NCBI GenBank assembly: GCA_009760855.2 | Contig: WPIO01000003.1 | Span: 7,836,001-7,900,000 of the forward strand | Origin: Cristatella mucedo | Taxonomy: Eukaryota; Bryozoa; Phylactolaemata; Cristatellidae | Length of the DNA: 64,000 nt | Direction of reading: 5' to 3' | Shown here: piece by piece, positions 13,791-26,600 of the stretch | Position numbering within the stretch: the stretch's first letter is position 1 | Layout of the letters: the number at the start of each line of letters is the position of its first letter | Notes under the pieces: model-generated | Seen by the model: the letters and a program-made list of their open reading frames with translations, nothing else | Database searches by the model: none | Told to the model about the DNA's origin: nothing | Translations under genes and position numbers: made by a program

Positions 13791-13990
13791 AACTGGGAGA
13801 CATTGGATTGCTCACAAGAACCAGATGAATTCGTCTTGCAAAATGTCACGTGCAACGTCTGACTGCAACCTGCTCTTCTGCTTCGGTGGCCCTGCGTGAA
13901 TTTCAGGTTCACTTGTTCTATGGGGTGCACACCACGCTAGGATGGATCGAGTGCATTTAATAGATGGGATCTTTATAAAAGGCCTCTGAA

Positions 13991-14156
13991 AAAATACTAG
14001 CTGATCTATTTTCTATAGCGACAGAAGAGCCTTTACGGCTATCACCACCACTTGCAGTGGCAATTAAAGATCGCCTGCCGCAGGATTCGAACTCACAACC
14101 TCGAGACCGAGGTCGTGAAGACCAACTGCCTCAACTAGTGTCATCCCACCAAGCCG
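13991..14156 (-). mobile_element. SINE family A copy
   Basis: Complement of the family A layout: ctagctgatctattttctat, agagcctttacggctatcac, then aggattcgaactcacaacct (box B). It lies in the POLR3A-UROD gap. Confidence 0.75.
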
Positions 14157-15809
14157 CTTGCAGCACTCTTCTCTAAATTGTGGCCGCAGGTCCAGAAGCT
14201 GCATTCGCTAGTCATCAGCACCATCGGTGTGCCTGGCTCAACATTTTTGTTACATCGGCTCTTTTCCCCATTCGGTTACGATTTGTACAGCTTGCAATAC
14301 ATATTCAGCTAGCCACCTGATGCTGCCTCCTGAAACTGCTTAGTACAGTTAGGCACAGCATCAAAAGCCCTCCCTCTAGATAGCATATCTGGTTCTGCAT
14401 GAACCTGAGCTGCTAGGTTAAGGCAGTGCAAGTAATCATTAATCCGCAGTCCTCTCATATGGTGACGACTTTTCCTGACCAGGGGGCTGTCCATAAGAAA
14501 TTGGGCTGACATCTGAGTTCAAAGAGTAACGCATCAGTCACATCTTAATTGACTAGATCCATCCAGAAGCTGCTTGAAACGGCATCGATGGGGGCAAACC
14601 GATTCACGAAACTGTCGCTTGCATTGCATCGACTGTATTTTGCACGCTTGCCGACTTACGAGCAGGTCGACGTAGCCAGCACCACTGCTGCCAAACGTGA
14701 TCGACGTCCTACCCACAAAGATGTTATGCTCCACGACACCTGACTTGAGGCCACAGCAGGAGGAAAGTGTCGCAACTGCTGCACTCACCTCAGCCAGCCA
14801 AGAGTGGCCAGAGGAAGTAGTGTAGGAGAAGGAGGCACAATGATGCCACTCCAGTATGCTCCACCAAGGAGCTCCACAAAGATCAGTCCATTCGACCTCT
14901 ACTAGCACAAGCTCACGACTGAGGCGAACAGCAATACAGCAACGCTTGTTGACGAGTTTTGGATTTGCGTCTCTTATTACAGATAGTCCCGTGGATGTTT
15001 CACGAACGGGGCAGGAACAATAACTACAGGCTTACAAGTGCCTAGGTGAGGTTTTGCTGACGAGCTAGTGCTGTTCGGAATAGCTCGGCTGACCTGGTGA
15101 AAAGAATCGTTTCAATTTGTGCAGCAAAGCAGGTTTCTAATGTTGACCGATTCAGCTTTTTTGCTCTCATTGCAGCAGATTTCTAGCTTCCTGTGCAAAT
15201 CGCCTCCTGTGCAATGGCAACACTTGTACACTGCTAAGTGTCCCCAAGGCAGACTGTAAGGTTGTTCAATGAAACATGCTAGCTACATCCCCACATACAC
15301 ATTCCCCATAACGTGCTACATGTAATCTCTTATCGAAGGACAAAAGCTGTTCGAGCAAGTAAACCAATTAAAGCAGCATCTGCCTAGGAAGGGCCGAAAA
15401 GCAGCACCAGAGAAGAACAACCGCCTCAGACTCACTTCTCACGTGTAGCTTTTCCTGGCTCAATTGCAATACCTAGGAGTAGTGCAGTGCACCATATCGC
15501 CTACAAGAAGACAGCAATTGATGGCGCGTGCACGATTACAGCTACCAGGAAACTATCGGTGAAGGGCCGGGCTGGGTAGAAGACATAATAGTTGCTGATG
15601 TTTCCCAATTTTCCAAGCTAGGTCTGGCACGATTGGTGTCAAGGCATATGACACAAACCGATCACGTGGTCTGTAGTCTAAAATAGAATCACTAAATGTT
15701 AGCAATAACTTCTGGAATTCCACACCTACCAGCGACTTCAAGAGTCTCACCTGCTTGGTATTGCGACATCAAATCACATGGATAGCATATGCTGGTGACC
15801 ATACAATTT

Positions 15810-15890
15810 CTATAATAATAATAATACACTTGATAACGCACCCTCAGAGAACTCAATCTCTTTCTAGGCGCTTTACATCAACTTCACCTG
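15810..15890 (-). repeat. LINE/SINE shared 3' tail with (ATT)n
   Basis: Complement of the tail module: aataataata, then cctcagagaactcaatctc and tttctaggcgctttacat. A solo relic in the gap between POLR3A and UROD. Confidence 0.7.
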
Positions 15891-15998
15891 AAGGATTAAA
15901 TCGGCTACCCGAATAAGCACTAGCCAGGGAGCTGCCACAGGCCAATGCCCTACTTCACACGCGCGTGCCAAAAGGGGAGTCTGACACTGCCCTAAGAA

Positions 15999-16004
15999 TT
16001 TATT
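15999..16004 (-). terminator. Probable UROD polyadenylation signal (AATAAA)
   Basis: The minus strand reads AATAAA 41 bases downstream of the UROD stop codon, a typical place for a poly(A) signal. It is assigned by position and hexamer only. Confidence 0.6.
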
Positions 16005-16044
16005 ACAAAAGGATATGCCCACGACGTTAAAGCTCAAAGTCTTT

Positions 16045-19000
16045 TTAGTCTGATGGCACCTGGGAATGCTTGTGAATGGCATCAACAAATGCTGCCAGGT
16101 GTTCAGGATCGATGTCTGGATACATGCCATGTCCCAGGTTGGCAATGTAACGCTGTGTTCCAAAAGTCCGGACCATTTCCTTTGCTAACTTCTGTATCTC
16201 CTCCTGCAGGATGCAAGGCAGCTCTGTGTAAACACTGTGTGAACGGATCGTGCAGCCAAGCAAGCAGCTCTCGGGGCAGCCCCTCTCGAATCGCTCTCGC
16301 ACGCACTTACCTTGCTGGCATATAGTGCACACGGATCAAAGTTACCCTGTAGGGTTATTCCCGGACCGACTATGTTCCTACAAACAAAAAATAAGGAATT
16401 ATTCCATCTGGCTTGCCTGAAATCTATTGGCAGCCAGCCAGTGACACAAGTTCCAACTTGCATAGCGGGCAATGTGTTAGTAGCTCCGCCAATACATAAA
16501 TGCTGCTGAGCTTCGTGCAGCAATTCTTAGTTATATATAAGTTTTACACGGGCCCCATATACAGGAAAGGACCGTGCATTTTGTGGGGTGTCGGAAATGC
16601 ATGTGAATGAAATGCAAATGAAGTGAACACAGCACTTAGTGTCAGAACAAAGTGAGCACCTTGTGTCTCTCAATTAGCTGTTGATGAATGAGCATTCACG
16701 TTAGCTGTCTTACCAAAACTATTAATAAAATACATGGGTCACTTGCAGATCAGACCACAACACGAACTAAATGCATTGGCTTGCACTGGCAAACAAGATC
16801 GAAGTATGCACTTAAAACTTGCACTATTCTCGCAGGCTTCGAATGCTCAGGAGCCCCACACTTACAATTTGCTTACAATTAGCATTACCTAGCATAATTA
16901 GCTAATTAGAATAATAGCATAATGACTAGCATAATTAGCTAATTAGCATACCTTACAATTAGCTTTGCTTACTTACAATTTGCCCTATGCGAAGCGCTAG
17001 CTGGCAATATACTTCTGCAGAAACGAATATGCAGCAGCTTTTCAGCACAGCCATTGCGAAGTTTCAAAGGACAACGTGCATTTCCTTTATACTAGGATAC
17101 AGGAAATACAGAAGCAGACTGAGAACAAGCATTGATGATGAGTTCTGATCTCCACTTGCCTTGCATGAAGAGGCTTAATGGTCCAGTCCAGACTCACAAC
17201 CTCATAGCTGCTCTCTGCAAGCTCTTCCAAACCGAAATGTGCATCTTTTGCGAAAACGATCTGTGGATACACATTACACTGAGCGCTCAAACATGGCAAA
17301 ATGAACTTAAGTGTGGTAATCACCTTTTTAAAGATTGGTTCTACGATCGATAGCATTAATATTCGGTATACTTACCATAGGCACAGCAGGAATGCCCAGC
17401 TTTTCCAGAGATTCTTTTACACCCCTAGAGATCTGTCGTAAGTAAGGGACGGCAAACTTCGTAAACAGATGTGGCCCAAGTATTCCCGCGTGAGATTCGA
17501 AAACTTGCAGCAACTGTAATACAATGCAATGCAAACACCCGTACGTGCATAATGAGCAGCCACTAACCGAAGCAACTTTGATAAAGAGCAACGCGAGCAC
17601 ACTTAAGTCTCAACCCAGGCCGCCATGCCAACAGTGAACAGCTTGTAAGCTGCAGGTCTCATGCGATTTTCATCTGAATTTTCATGTGACAATATGGTGA
17701 CATTGCACGTGCGACCAATGGAAACGAACGAATTAGGCAACAGCAGGAGCAGGAAGTAATGCAAGCCTTCTCCAGGGAATTTTCAAAAGCCTAGCTTATT
17801 GACAAGCCAACGAATGACGAAACTGGAATCTCGACTAACAAACCAATGCAGATGAATTAAAATAAAATAAATCTGCAGGCCAGCTGCTCCAAAATAAGCC
17901 TGTATGAGGAAACAACATGTCATCATCGACGTCACTAATCGTTTAGAGATCCGACTGAATTATTAACGAGCAAATTCTCTTGAGAAAAAATTTCACACAG
18001 CTACATAATAGCATTCAAGAAGCTATAGTCATGCTTCCAATGGTGAAAATCAATATCATGAATAGTGGGCACAAAGATTACTCTTCGATTGAACAGGGAC
18101 TCGGCTTTATTGCATTTCTGCCGACTTTTATAGGTGCATATCGGACGAACCAGGTGATCCAAGTAAGTTAAATACTATCATCGACTTATGAACATCGTTG
18201 GTTTGAATAAACACAACCAATTCATTATGCATTATGCTCAGTTTTTTTTATAAATATCTACATAGCAGTGTGTGCTGCTGCTGCTGCTTGCACATCAGGC
18301 GATGGCAACGTTACAACACATCGCCACTAACCTGAGCGCCGGCCTTCACCTGACCGACAAGATACTTTATTATGACATCAGTGAGCAATTGCAGCAGCTT
18401 GCGGCTAGCGTCCTCTTGACAGTAGAGCCACTTCTTCGATTTTGAGTGAGTCGTCGATCCTCCGCCCTCAATCATATATGACATCAGTGTCCACTGTCAA
18501 ATCGAGGTGGAACAATTTTAACCCAAGGGGCAGATCTTGGGAAAAAAGAAGTGACATGCAGTAGGCATACAAAGCAAGGTCTCACTGGTGCACCGCTGAA
18601 ACCGATCAGTGGCACTTGACCCTCCAGGCGAGTCCGCGTTAGAGTGATGGCGTGGAAGACATATGCCAGTGCCTCGTCGACATCGACGTTTGCATTAAGC
18701 TTGTTGAGATCCTCTGGCGTCTTGAGTGGTTCAGGAAAGCTGGGTCCCTGTACGATAAGGAGAAAAATTCCAAAATAAAACAGACCTGGCTGCAGTGACA
18801 CAGGAATATGTGACTAATTCGAATGACATACTGACATCCGGAAGGATTGCTGCAGCCCATTAGACTGCTAAAGACATGTGGCTCATATAGCTGAATGGGC
18901 AGTGCAGACCAATCGTGTATGCTAATGACAATTCTAGTATGCTGAATGAGTAGTGCAGACAAATCCTAGTGTACTTGCCACAAGACTTTGCCAACTTTGC

Positions 19001-20981
19001 CCCGGTTCCAACCAATGATCACCTAGGCGGATGAAAGAAGTCAGACTTGCGTTTAATTACTAATGCACAACATGTTCCATTTGGTGCTTTTTTAGTTTTA
19101 AAGAAGATAAAAGGAATTAACCATTTAACACACCCATGATTATTGGCAATAAAATGCAAGTCCAACAAATACCCAAAACGGTCTGCTATCTATCGTGCCT
19201 CTAGTTGTAGCAATGACATTCATTTGGGTAGTTGCTTATTACTTGGATGTAAGATGTTTTGAGTGTCATAAATGGCGAGTAAGCGGTGGCGAGCAAGCTG
19301 CGGCGAGCAAGCTGAAGTGGCCAGCAAGCTGTGGCGACCAAGCTGTGGCGACCAAGCTGTGGCGACCAAGCTGTGGCGACCAAGCAGTGGCGACCAAGCT
19401 GTAGCGACCAAGCAGTGGCGACCAAGCAGCGGCAACCAAGCTCTGGCAGTGCTCTGTTCCAGCAACTAGACTGCAACAAGTTGACCAACCCAGGAGGGCA
19501 GGATGCCCGAAGCTGTGCGCACTCGTGGCCACATATCAATATCACCTGAGACTCTTTGCTCCGAATATATGACGATTTGCCAAATAGATGACCGCGATAG
19601 TTACAAAACACATGACAACCTGGCCAAAAATGTAGTCAACAGCCAACGCTTGCATACCTCACCAGCAAGCATTTCCACTGTCATTCCCAATGCCTGAGGT
19701 ACGACCAGAATGTCAGAAAATATGATAGCAGCATCGAGGTCGAACCGTCGGAGAGGCTGCAAGTGATGAAACAATGCAGCAGCTGATCAAGGTAGCAAAC
19801 GTTAATTCCTACGGCCACGTATTCACATTGCACAGATATTCTGACTTGGCGATGACATCTTCAAGCTTGCTAGTTGCTACAAATGCCGTGTCAGCACTGC
19901 GGGTCGCCCGAACGTCAAGTGACCATCAAGTAGCTTAACCTGAGCAGGATTCGAACCCCGACTCTCGGAATCTACATTCCGAGCCTCCTAGCCACTAGGT
20001 TTCCAAATCAGCCATCGCGGCTGCAAGCAGGCAGCACCTGCAGGAGGTAGGCACCTGCCAGACCGCTGTCTGCCAATATTGGCTAGTGGTTGAGACACTG
20101 GCATGACTACGGTTGTGAGACACATGCCCGATTAACACCCAAGCTAACATTAAAACCAACAATGCCGAGCTAACACTCATACCAATAATGGTTAATAAAT
20201 ACACAGTGAGCACCTGTCCCACTGTCAAGGCAAAGGCAACCAAGCTGAAGCAACATTTTCTAATTAGAGGAACTTAATAAGGATGATGGACTCCAAAGCT
20301 TAGATAAAGATAACTTAGATAAAGATAACCTAACCAAGCTGGTCCATGTGCTAGTGACATTTCGACTAAACTTCCGTGACTCCATACTAGCAGGTCTCTG
20401 TGCCTGCACAATAAGGTGCTTACTGTTGATGCAGAACTAGACGGCAAGGCTTGTCAGTCGTGAACGTTGAAACTACCCACTTGCCATCGATCTGCAAGCG
20501 ATCCCCATCAAGCATCCTATTTGGTGAGCCGTGGTGGCACACTAGGTAAGGCGGTTGCTTTTCTAGACTTCGGTCCCGAGGTCGTGGGTTCGAATCCTGC
20601 GGTGGGCGAGCCTTTATCGCTGCTGCAAGCTGCGGTGATAGCCGTAAAGGCTCTTCTGTTGCTAAACAAAAGAGGCTGCTAAATCAGCTAGTATTTTTTA
20701 TTTCCTTTAAAGTTCTGTCACTTACTTTTAGGTCACTTCATTCTCTTGCTCTACATTCTCTTGCTCTACTCTGCGCCTCCCTACCCGAAATACTTCCTCG
20801 TCAGGCTAGGCATCCTGGCATCCTACTTTGCACTCTTCTGACTAAAGTCGTTTAGCTGTGCCTAACCAACCTAAAATCCTTTGGAGACCAAGCCTTGTAT
20901 GCTCCAAAAGCCTGGAATTCACTACCGACTGAGCTCAAATACAGTAATGTAAAGTGCAAAAAAGAGATCGAGTATCTTATG

Positions 20982-21035
<54 letters not shown>

Positions 21036-21800
21036 CATTACTATTATTAGTAGTATTACTATGATCAGCCTGCTTTTGTGTATGGCCAATATGGCAGGGC
21101 TTGTTCGGAAATGCAGCGAATCCTACAAAAACACTACCCAACCGATGATCTCTACAACCGGCATTCCGTTTCTATGAGAAGTGACGAAACTCTAGCGAAG
21201 TTGCAATTTTGAAAGTCGGTGCCGCCATCACTGTCGAAGTGGGTCGTTCATAGGCACTCTCGAATATAACATCAATCGCACATGTACTCTAAAGAAATGT
21301 AACGAGTAACTCAAGGGGCATTCCCGTCGAAATTGGTAACCCAGAGAAACTGCTACAGTTTTCTTCTATGACACGCGATTAGCACGAGTAAAAATCCGGT
21401 AGAAAGGAACATGCAGCGGCTTACCTGAAGTGTCACTTCGCAAGCCAACTCAGGTGTCCTGCAGACCGTGAAGAAATCACTCTTCGATCGCGTCTCTCTG
21501 AATTCTAGAATCGTGAACGAGCGCACTTAGACCGCCTCAACATGACGACCTCGACCCCGCACAGGGTAACTTGGGCGAATGAGCGCAAACTCCTACTCCT
21601 ACACCTACTACGGCCTACAAACTACGACTGCTTAAAGCGCCGCGAAGCAATCGCATTAAAGCCGTACCTGGGAGATAGCGACCTGCTTGTCTCATCGCCC
21701 ACACGGGTGTCTTCTCTACGTGCTCGCCTCTAGCGGCTCGCAGAATCAGATCGTTTTTCAATTCGGGGAACGTCTGAAAGCCACCAAAAATTTGCGTCAT
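16045..21800 (-). CDS. UROD: Uroporphyrinogen decarboxylase, complete 9-exon gene
   Basis: Cytosolic homodimeric enzyme of haem synthesis; removes the four acetate carboxyls of uroporphyrinogen III to give coproporphyrinogen III. Exons on the minus strand: 21668-21800, 21425-21504, 19658-19756, 18586-18747, 18332-18493, 17376-17513, 17160-17260, 16311-16377 and 16045-16203. They total 1101 bp, giving 366 residues against 367 in human. The start at 21800 gives [17 protein letters not shown], aligning with the usual N-terminus. Active-site landmarks are present: MRQAGRYLP (substrate arginines), IIFSDIL (catalytic aspartate), [16 protein letters not shown] (tyrosine), [23 protein letters not shown] and [14 protein letters not shown] (histidine). 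The intron between 17160 and 16377 uses a GC donor (AG|gcaagt); with it the residues run HARNIVGPG in frame. AATAAA on the minus strand at 16004-15999 lies about 40 bases past the stop. All key residues are intact, so the gene should be active. It is head-to-head with the LRRC27-type gene. Confidence 0.97.
19274..19447 (+). repeat. 14-bp minisatellite (GTGGCGACCAAGCT)n
   Basis: About 12 tandem copies of a 14-base unit with point changes, in a UROD intron. Because 14 is not a multiple of 3, the same peptide motif appears in several frames on both strands, giving several overlapping spurious ORFs. Confidence 0.9.
19920..20005 (-). other. tRNA-like sequence (SINE head or tRNA pseudogene)
   Basis: The minus strand reads a D-arm-like tagtggctaggaggctcg and a perfect box B ggttcgaatcc, but the T stem beyond three pairs and the acceptor stem do not pair. 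It is not a functional tRNA gene. It lies in a UROD intron. Confidence 0.5.
20524..20700 (+). mobile_element. SINE family A (tRNA-derived), near full-length copy
   Basis: Pol III box A-like TGGCACACTAGGTAAGG and box B GGTTCGAATCC 50 bases apart, then a conserved central block (gcggtgatagccgtaaagg, then ctcttctgttgctaaac) and a 3' end agaggctgctaaatcagct. At least five more copies share the block. It lies in a UROD intron, and open frames across it are accidental. Confidence 0.75.
20700..20985 (+). mobile_element. LINE 3' ORF fragment inside UROD intron
   Basis: Contains the family's end-of-ORF2 sequence (atcctttggagaccaagcc, then tgctccaaaagcctggaattcac), equivalent to [18 protein letters not shown] in the 43.9-kb copy but full of stops. 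It directly follows a SINE copy and ends at a (TA)n run. Confidence 0.65.
20987..21032. repeat. (TA)n microsatellite
   Basis: About 22 TA units at the end of the LINE fragment in a UROD intron. Confidence 0.95.
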
Positions 21801-22480
21801 TAAGCATGTCACGGAAAGAATAAATAGTAGAGCCGCACTCAAATGAGCACTCAAATGCACGCTCAAATGCACAATGCGGCAACTGGAGTTACCGGCGCCT
21901 CCATCTTGCGTCGTGCTACAGGGGACTAGAACACACCGGTAGAGATGCCTGGGGCACGGGGAGCAACGAAGCCACGCTTAGGTAACCGGGCGTGTCAACT
22001 TAAGTGAGACGCTTAGAAATATTGTAGCTCAAAATTTAGTTCAAAACTTACGAAACATTTTATTTCGCACTTATTTTATCAATTTAATTTCGTATAATTG
22101 GGCTCTGGACATCGTGACTTAGCAAGGTGACAGTACTAGGAGGGAGTCCTTGAGTCCGGAAGTAGTAGTGGTGAATCCTTGACCTAAACCCTTGGTTACG
22201 GAAGCGTAGTCCGCTAGGTTTTATTGAACGTCCTACGTTGAAGCTAGTTGTACAGCTGGAACTCGGGAGATTGAAGGATCGGCGAAAATTGTACGTCGAT
22301 TTCTATTTATCGAAGACGAACTGACCTGAAAGCAGCACAGCTGGAATTCTGGACCTGTGACAGAATACCGCGCGCCGGCCGACAGTCGAAGCTACTCAGT
22401 ACGTGCTACCACCATGCTAGGTGGATCGTAGAACGTAAGGACCCCGTGATCTGCATGAAAAAGTACTGAACAAGGAAAGA
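21801..22480. promoter_or_regulatory. Divergent intergenic region, likely shared UROD / LRRC27 promoter
   Basis: This is the 680-base gap between the two opposing start codons. No other gene or repeat was recognised in it. Head-to-head spacing under 1 kb is the usual layout of a bidirectional promoter in animals. I saw no decisive TATA box; both 5' UTRs must lie inside this interval unless a leading non-coding exon exists elsewhere. Confidence 0.55.
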
Positions 22481-23642
22481 ATGTCGCCAGAAGAAAACGG
22501 GCACCTAAATGACTATGTTGCGCAGGAACATGGTATGAAGATAATTGATAGGTGTGCTGAGACGAAGGACGCGTCGCTGTCCTTATCCAGCAAAAGGCTG
22601 TCTGAGGTCCCTGGAAGCTTGTTAAAACTGGACCACTTGCAGGTAAATTATGCAAAAACGTGTTCTTATCTGCAGTGTTTTATTTCTGTTAGACATGTTT
22701 TTGAGATGAACTCAGTGATCGTATTGATCCTAGATTTACAATAATACATTCGGTCAAGCTAGTGCGACACACCAATATCAACACCAGAAAATGCAAACCT
22801 CATTGTATACAGAAGATCCTGTGAACCTGCAAAATATGCTATGGAGGCAGTAAATGGAGAGAACTTGTACCACAAATAGCAGTTCAATTTTGAGGGCACC
22901 ACAGCCAGAAGGATACTGCGCCTCTCCTCCTCTCTAATAAACTAGCAACCGAGCACATCCGAGTTTAGTTTGAAGGTATGGACTGCTCCAACTGAATCAT
23001 CCAATATTTTCTGAGGCGGAGAGCCTATCGGAAAATATCGTATGGAAGCGATCGACTTATTGATCTCGAACTAATGTCTTTCCATGTGCTAATGTCATCA
23101 ATACATGAAGGGAGTTGAGAGAATTCGACGTGCTGAAGGACTGGGATGGATCAAAGCAAATGTATAACAGAGTGTCGTCTGCATAGAAGTGAAAGCCTAG
23201 ATTGTGCGTAGCAATCACATTGGCGAGATTTATAGTATAAACCATGAAAAGAACTGGATCAAGCACAGATCCCTGAGGTACCCTATACTTTAGAGGTTCA
23301 TCGGATGATCTGTTTCTATTCACATTAATACTCTTGAGTCTCCCACTGAGATAGGACCTGAACCATTGCAGTGCAGTGCCAGTGATGCTCGGGCGAGATG
23401 AGAGGCACTCAAGAAAGACTTGGGGATCGATAGTATCAATTAGCTATCGAAAAATCAAGCAAAACAAGCAGAGATACTCTACTTAAGTCTGTATTCCTAA
23501 GTAGGTTATATATCCGAAGCAATGCCGATTTCGTGGAGTGATTAGCTCTAAAACCTGAGTGGAACGTGTTTGTGTGTGTGTGTTTGTGTGTGTTTGTGTG
23601 TGTGTGTATGTGTGTGTATGTGTGTGTGCGTGCGTGTGTGTG

Positions 23643-23682
<40 letters not shown>

Positions 23683-26600
23683 TGTGTGTGTGTGTGTGTG
23701 TGTGAATTCAGCTAGTCGGCCACGACTCATTCCAGGGTCTTTGATACTAATGGTAGAAGAGAGACTGGATGGAAGTTGCTCAAGTTCTCTTGGTCTAGTG
23801 TTGCTTTCTTGATTATTGGCCTGACTACAGCCTTTTTGAAAGGTACTGGAACGTGACCTGAGCCTAATGACATATTAATGATGTTAGTTATGCATGGTAG
23901 CAGCAGATCTAAGCATCGTAGAAGCAGGACAGTGGAAATAGGGTCTAGAGAACTAGTTGTCTTCTTTGATTCGGATATGAACTTCTTGACGACACATTGA
24001 GGTGCTGCATGGAATTGAGGGGCATGATTCCAGTGGGGATGCTGCCACCCTGGGGATGGACTGCCTGATCTTGTCTATCTTGTTGACAAAGAAGCTATAG
24101 GAGCGATCGGGGAGATCATCCCAAGGATCTCGAGGTAAGGAGCTAACGTGAGAGCGGTTTAGGAGATAATTGATGGTAGACATCAGCATTTTTTGATCGT
24201 GCATTTGTGATTCAACAATTTTTTTAGTGAAACTAGACTTAGCCTTGGCTAGGATCGATTGGTACGATGTCGAGGGACATTCAGTCCATCTTGTGTATGC
24301 TTTTTAAGCCAGAACTTAGTAGACCTCGCTAGTTTAATATCTATGGTAAACCCTAGGCCGTCTGAGCGAGGGTTCGAAGTTTGCTTAGTCAGAGGTGCAA
24401 GCTAGTGATTGGTTAGTCTCGATTAGTTGTGCCTCGATCTAGCATCAAATCCCTCGGATACCTTGCCTTCAGTTACTGTACTTCCAAAGGTTGAAGCTCA
24501 CTACCGACAGACATCACGTCGTCTCCTTGATTAGACGACGTTCAAAAAGAAGCTAAAAATTTAACTGTTCCACGAAGCCTTTGATCTGTCTAAGTGAATT
24601 GTGTTTTTTGAGAAGTTAATAAGAAACTTTTGAAAAGTTATTAAACTGTTTACATCTTGAATAGGAACAAAAGTAAAATGCTTTTGTACGGAGACTCGGA
24701 TTGAATTTTTCTTTTCCACTGTTTCAACTTCTGGACGATTGAGTACTTCTAACCGGGGTCTTACCACCCTGCGGCCGCGAATCTTCTGCGTGTTTTTATG
24801 TTTATGTTCAGTTTGTGTGAGCAGGAAATCTTACTCTTCACTAACTACCGGCTATTGCTTCTCTTGCATCGAGTTGTATAGCGCTTGAGTAGCTATTGCA
24901 TTCTCTTTGAACGATATACAAAAGACTTATTATTGTATCATTATTATTATGGCCCTGGCATTAAAGGCCCTTATTGGGAGGCACTGTATCTTCTGGGTCA
25001 ACCTAGTCTTCGATTAGACTATGAATTCGAATTGATTGTATTCTTGTATTCACGGCTGAAGTTTGGCTGTGTGAGCCACGAGCACTTACAGTAAGGTCGT
25101 GGCCAATGCGGATGAGTGTCATCCGAGTCTTTTTTTTGCTCAGTAGGGCAACCATATTTATATTGAGTTTGATCAGTTCAGTTCGAACTATTTTATTATT
25201 CAGACTATTGGTCATAGGGTGTATCCAGTCGTAACGTGGACTTTAATAGTACGTTTTATTTAATAGATGGCCCAATTGCTGTTGCCCTGCATGCGTACCA
25301 AGATGCCCGAAGCGCATTGTAAACAAGAATGGCAACAAATATATCGAGTCTGATTTTCTTATTCTCCCTCGTTGCAGTACTTATATCTGGATGGTAACCA
25401 GTTGAGAGCACTTCCAGGCAACTTTTTTGACTGTCTGCGTGAACTCAGTTGGTTGGACCTTCGAAATAATGAACTAGTCAGCCTACCTACTGCGTACGTC
25501 GGTCGGCATAAGGCATTACGGCATCTTTTGCTTGAAGGAAATCGTTTGGAGACTCTTCCTCTCGAGCTTGGTAATCATCCCGTTAAACGCCCATCAACTT
25601 TGATGAATACTTTAATGTCGCATGTGCTTGCTTAACTTATCTGACATGAACTTTTGAGCCAGGTGTTTTTCTTTAGTCTTGATTTTGAAAGATGTTCTGT
25701 ACCTCCAAGCTGATGGATACTCTAGAAATTATTGTCAAAAGAGTTTAGTTCTTAGTTTTATCCAGAATATTAGACTGCATTGGTTCTGCATAGCCTTGTG
25801 CTTGCCAAAAACTGTAATTTTTGGTTACCCTAACGTAAAAAAGAAACAAAGCGACATTATTCAGCTACTCATTTGAAGCCACCTACGCTTCAGCTAGCAG
25901 GAAGTTCGTAAATTGTGGTTAGCGATACAATAAGTTGTATAAGCAGTTTAGATTGAGCAAGCTTTCTAAAGGTTCGTTGAAGAAGGGGCTGTGATGTGGT
26001 ATGTGTTCTGAGGTAATGAGTCTCTGATCTAGGTCTGGATCACACCTGAATTCAGCCTTGGATTGCATACGTAATAAGGAAGAGAAATCCAACAATCTGT
26101 CGCACTCACTAGTATTAAATCCCACGTCGTATCTTACGCACTAACACTAAATCTCCAACCCCATCTTACTCATAAACAAAGGCAGTGAGTGTCAGCAAAG
26201 CCAGTGTCATTTTACTCTAACTTGTTCAACGCTATTGCAATTCAAGTACGATTGATTTATTTTTGTGTTACCGGCATTTAGCATGGTAAAATTGATGTTA
26301 CATAAACGCTCAGCCGACTCTTTTGATATCATAAAATGCATATTAGATTAGAGTGATTCTGCATCTTTAAGCAGTGCTTGTTCGCCTTCGCCGGTTGCAA
26401 TTTCAGCGCCTAGTGTGCCAATTTTAGGCATCTCGGAATTAAGAAGTTGCTGCTGGGAGTTGAGTATACTTTGCTTGTAGGTCTTGTAAGCACTTTGCAA
26501 GGATTAAACATAGCCAATAATCCTTTGAAATTCCCTCCTGCAGACGTCATACAAAAGGGAGTCAAAGAAGTTCTTCGGTTTTTTCGCAGTATTCTGCATG

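Larger units (their letters stand above)
12475..16044. other. POLR3A-UROD intergenic gap (tail-to-tail)
   Basis: 3.6 kb between two convergent 3' ends. It holds a possible POLR3A 3' UTR (ATTAAA at 12547), a SINE B copy (13676-13790), a SINE A copy (13991-14156) and a LINE tail (15810-15890). A 124-codon minus-strand ORF (14534-14908) and other short ORFs show no recognisable motif. Confidence 0.6.

Noticed and set aside
14534-14908. 124-codon minus-strand ORF between POLR3A and UROD
   Set aside because: No recognisable motif, no splice context, lies among SINE debris; length is not unusual for chance in this composition.
18961-19030. Extra small UROD exon between exons 3 and 4
   Set aside because: Not needed: using the gtatgc donor at 19657 restores phase 0 and the conserved LAGEGPSFPEP join.
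19201-19611. Overlapping ORFs on both strands with WRPSCGDQ / LVATAWSP repeats
   Set aside because: Produced entirely by the 14-bp minisatellite in a UROD intron.
19920-20005. Functional tRNA gene
   Set aside because: Box B is perfect but the acceptor and T stems do not pair; better explained as a SINE head.
20467-20682. 71-codon ORF with [17 protein letters not shown]
   Set aside because: It is the SINE family A head and body; the same peptide appears on the opposite strand at 39504-39935 for the same reason.
23548-23812. Cys/Val and His/Thr repeat ORFs
   Set aside because: Translation of a GT/CA microsatellite.
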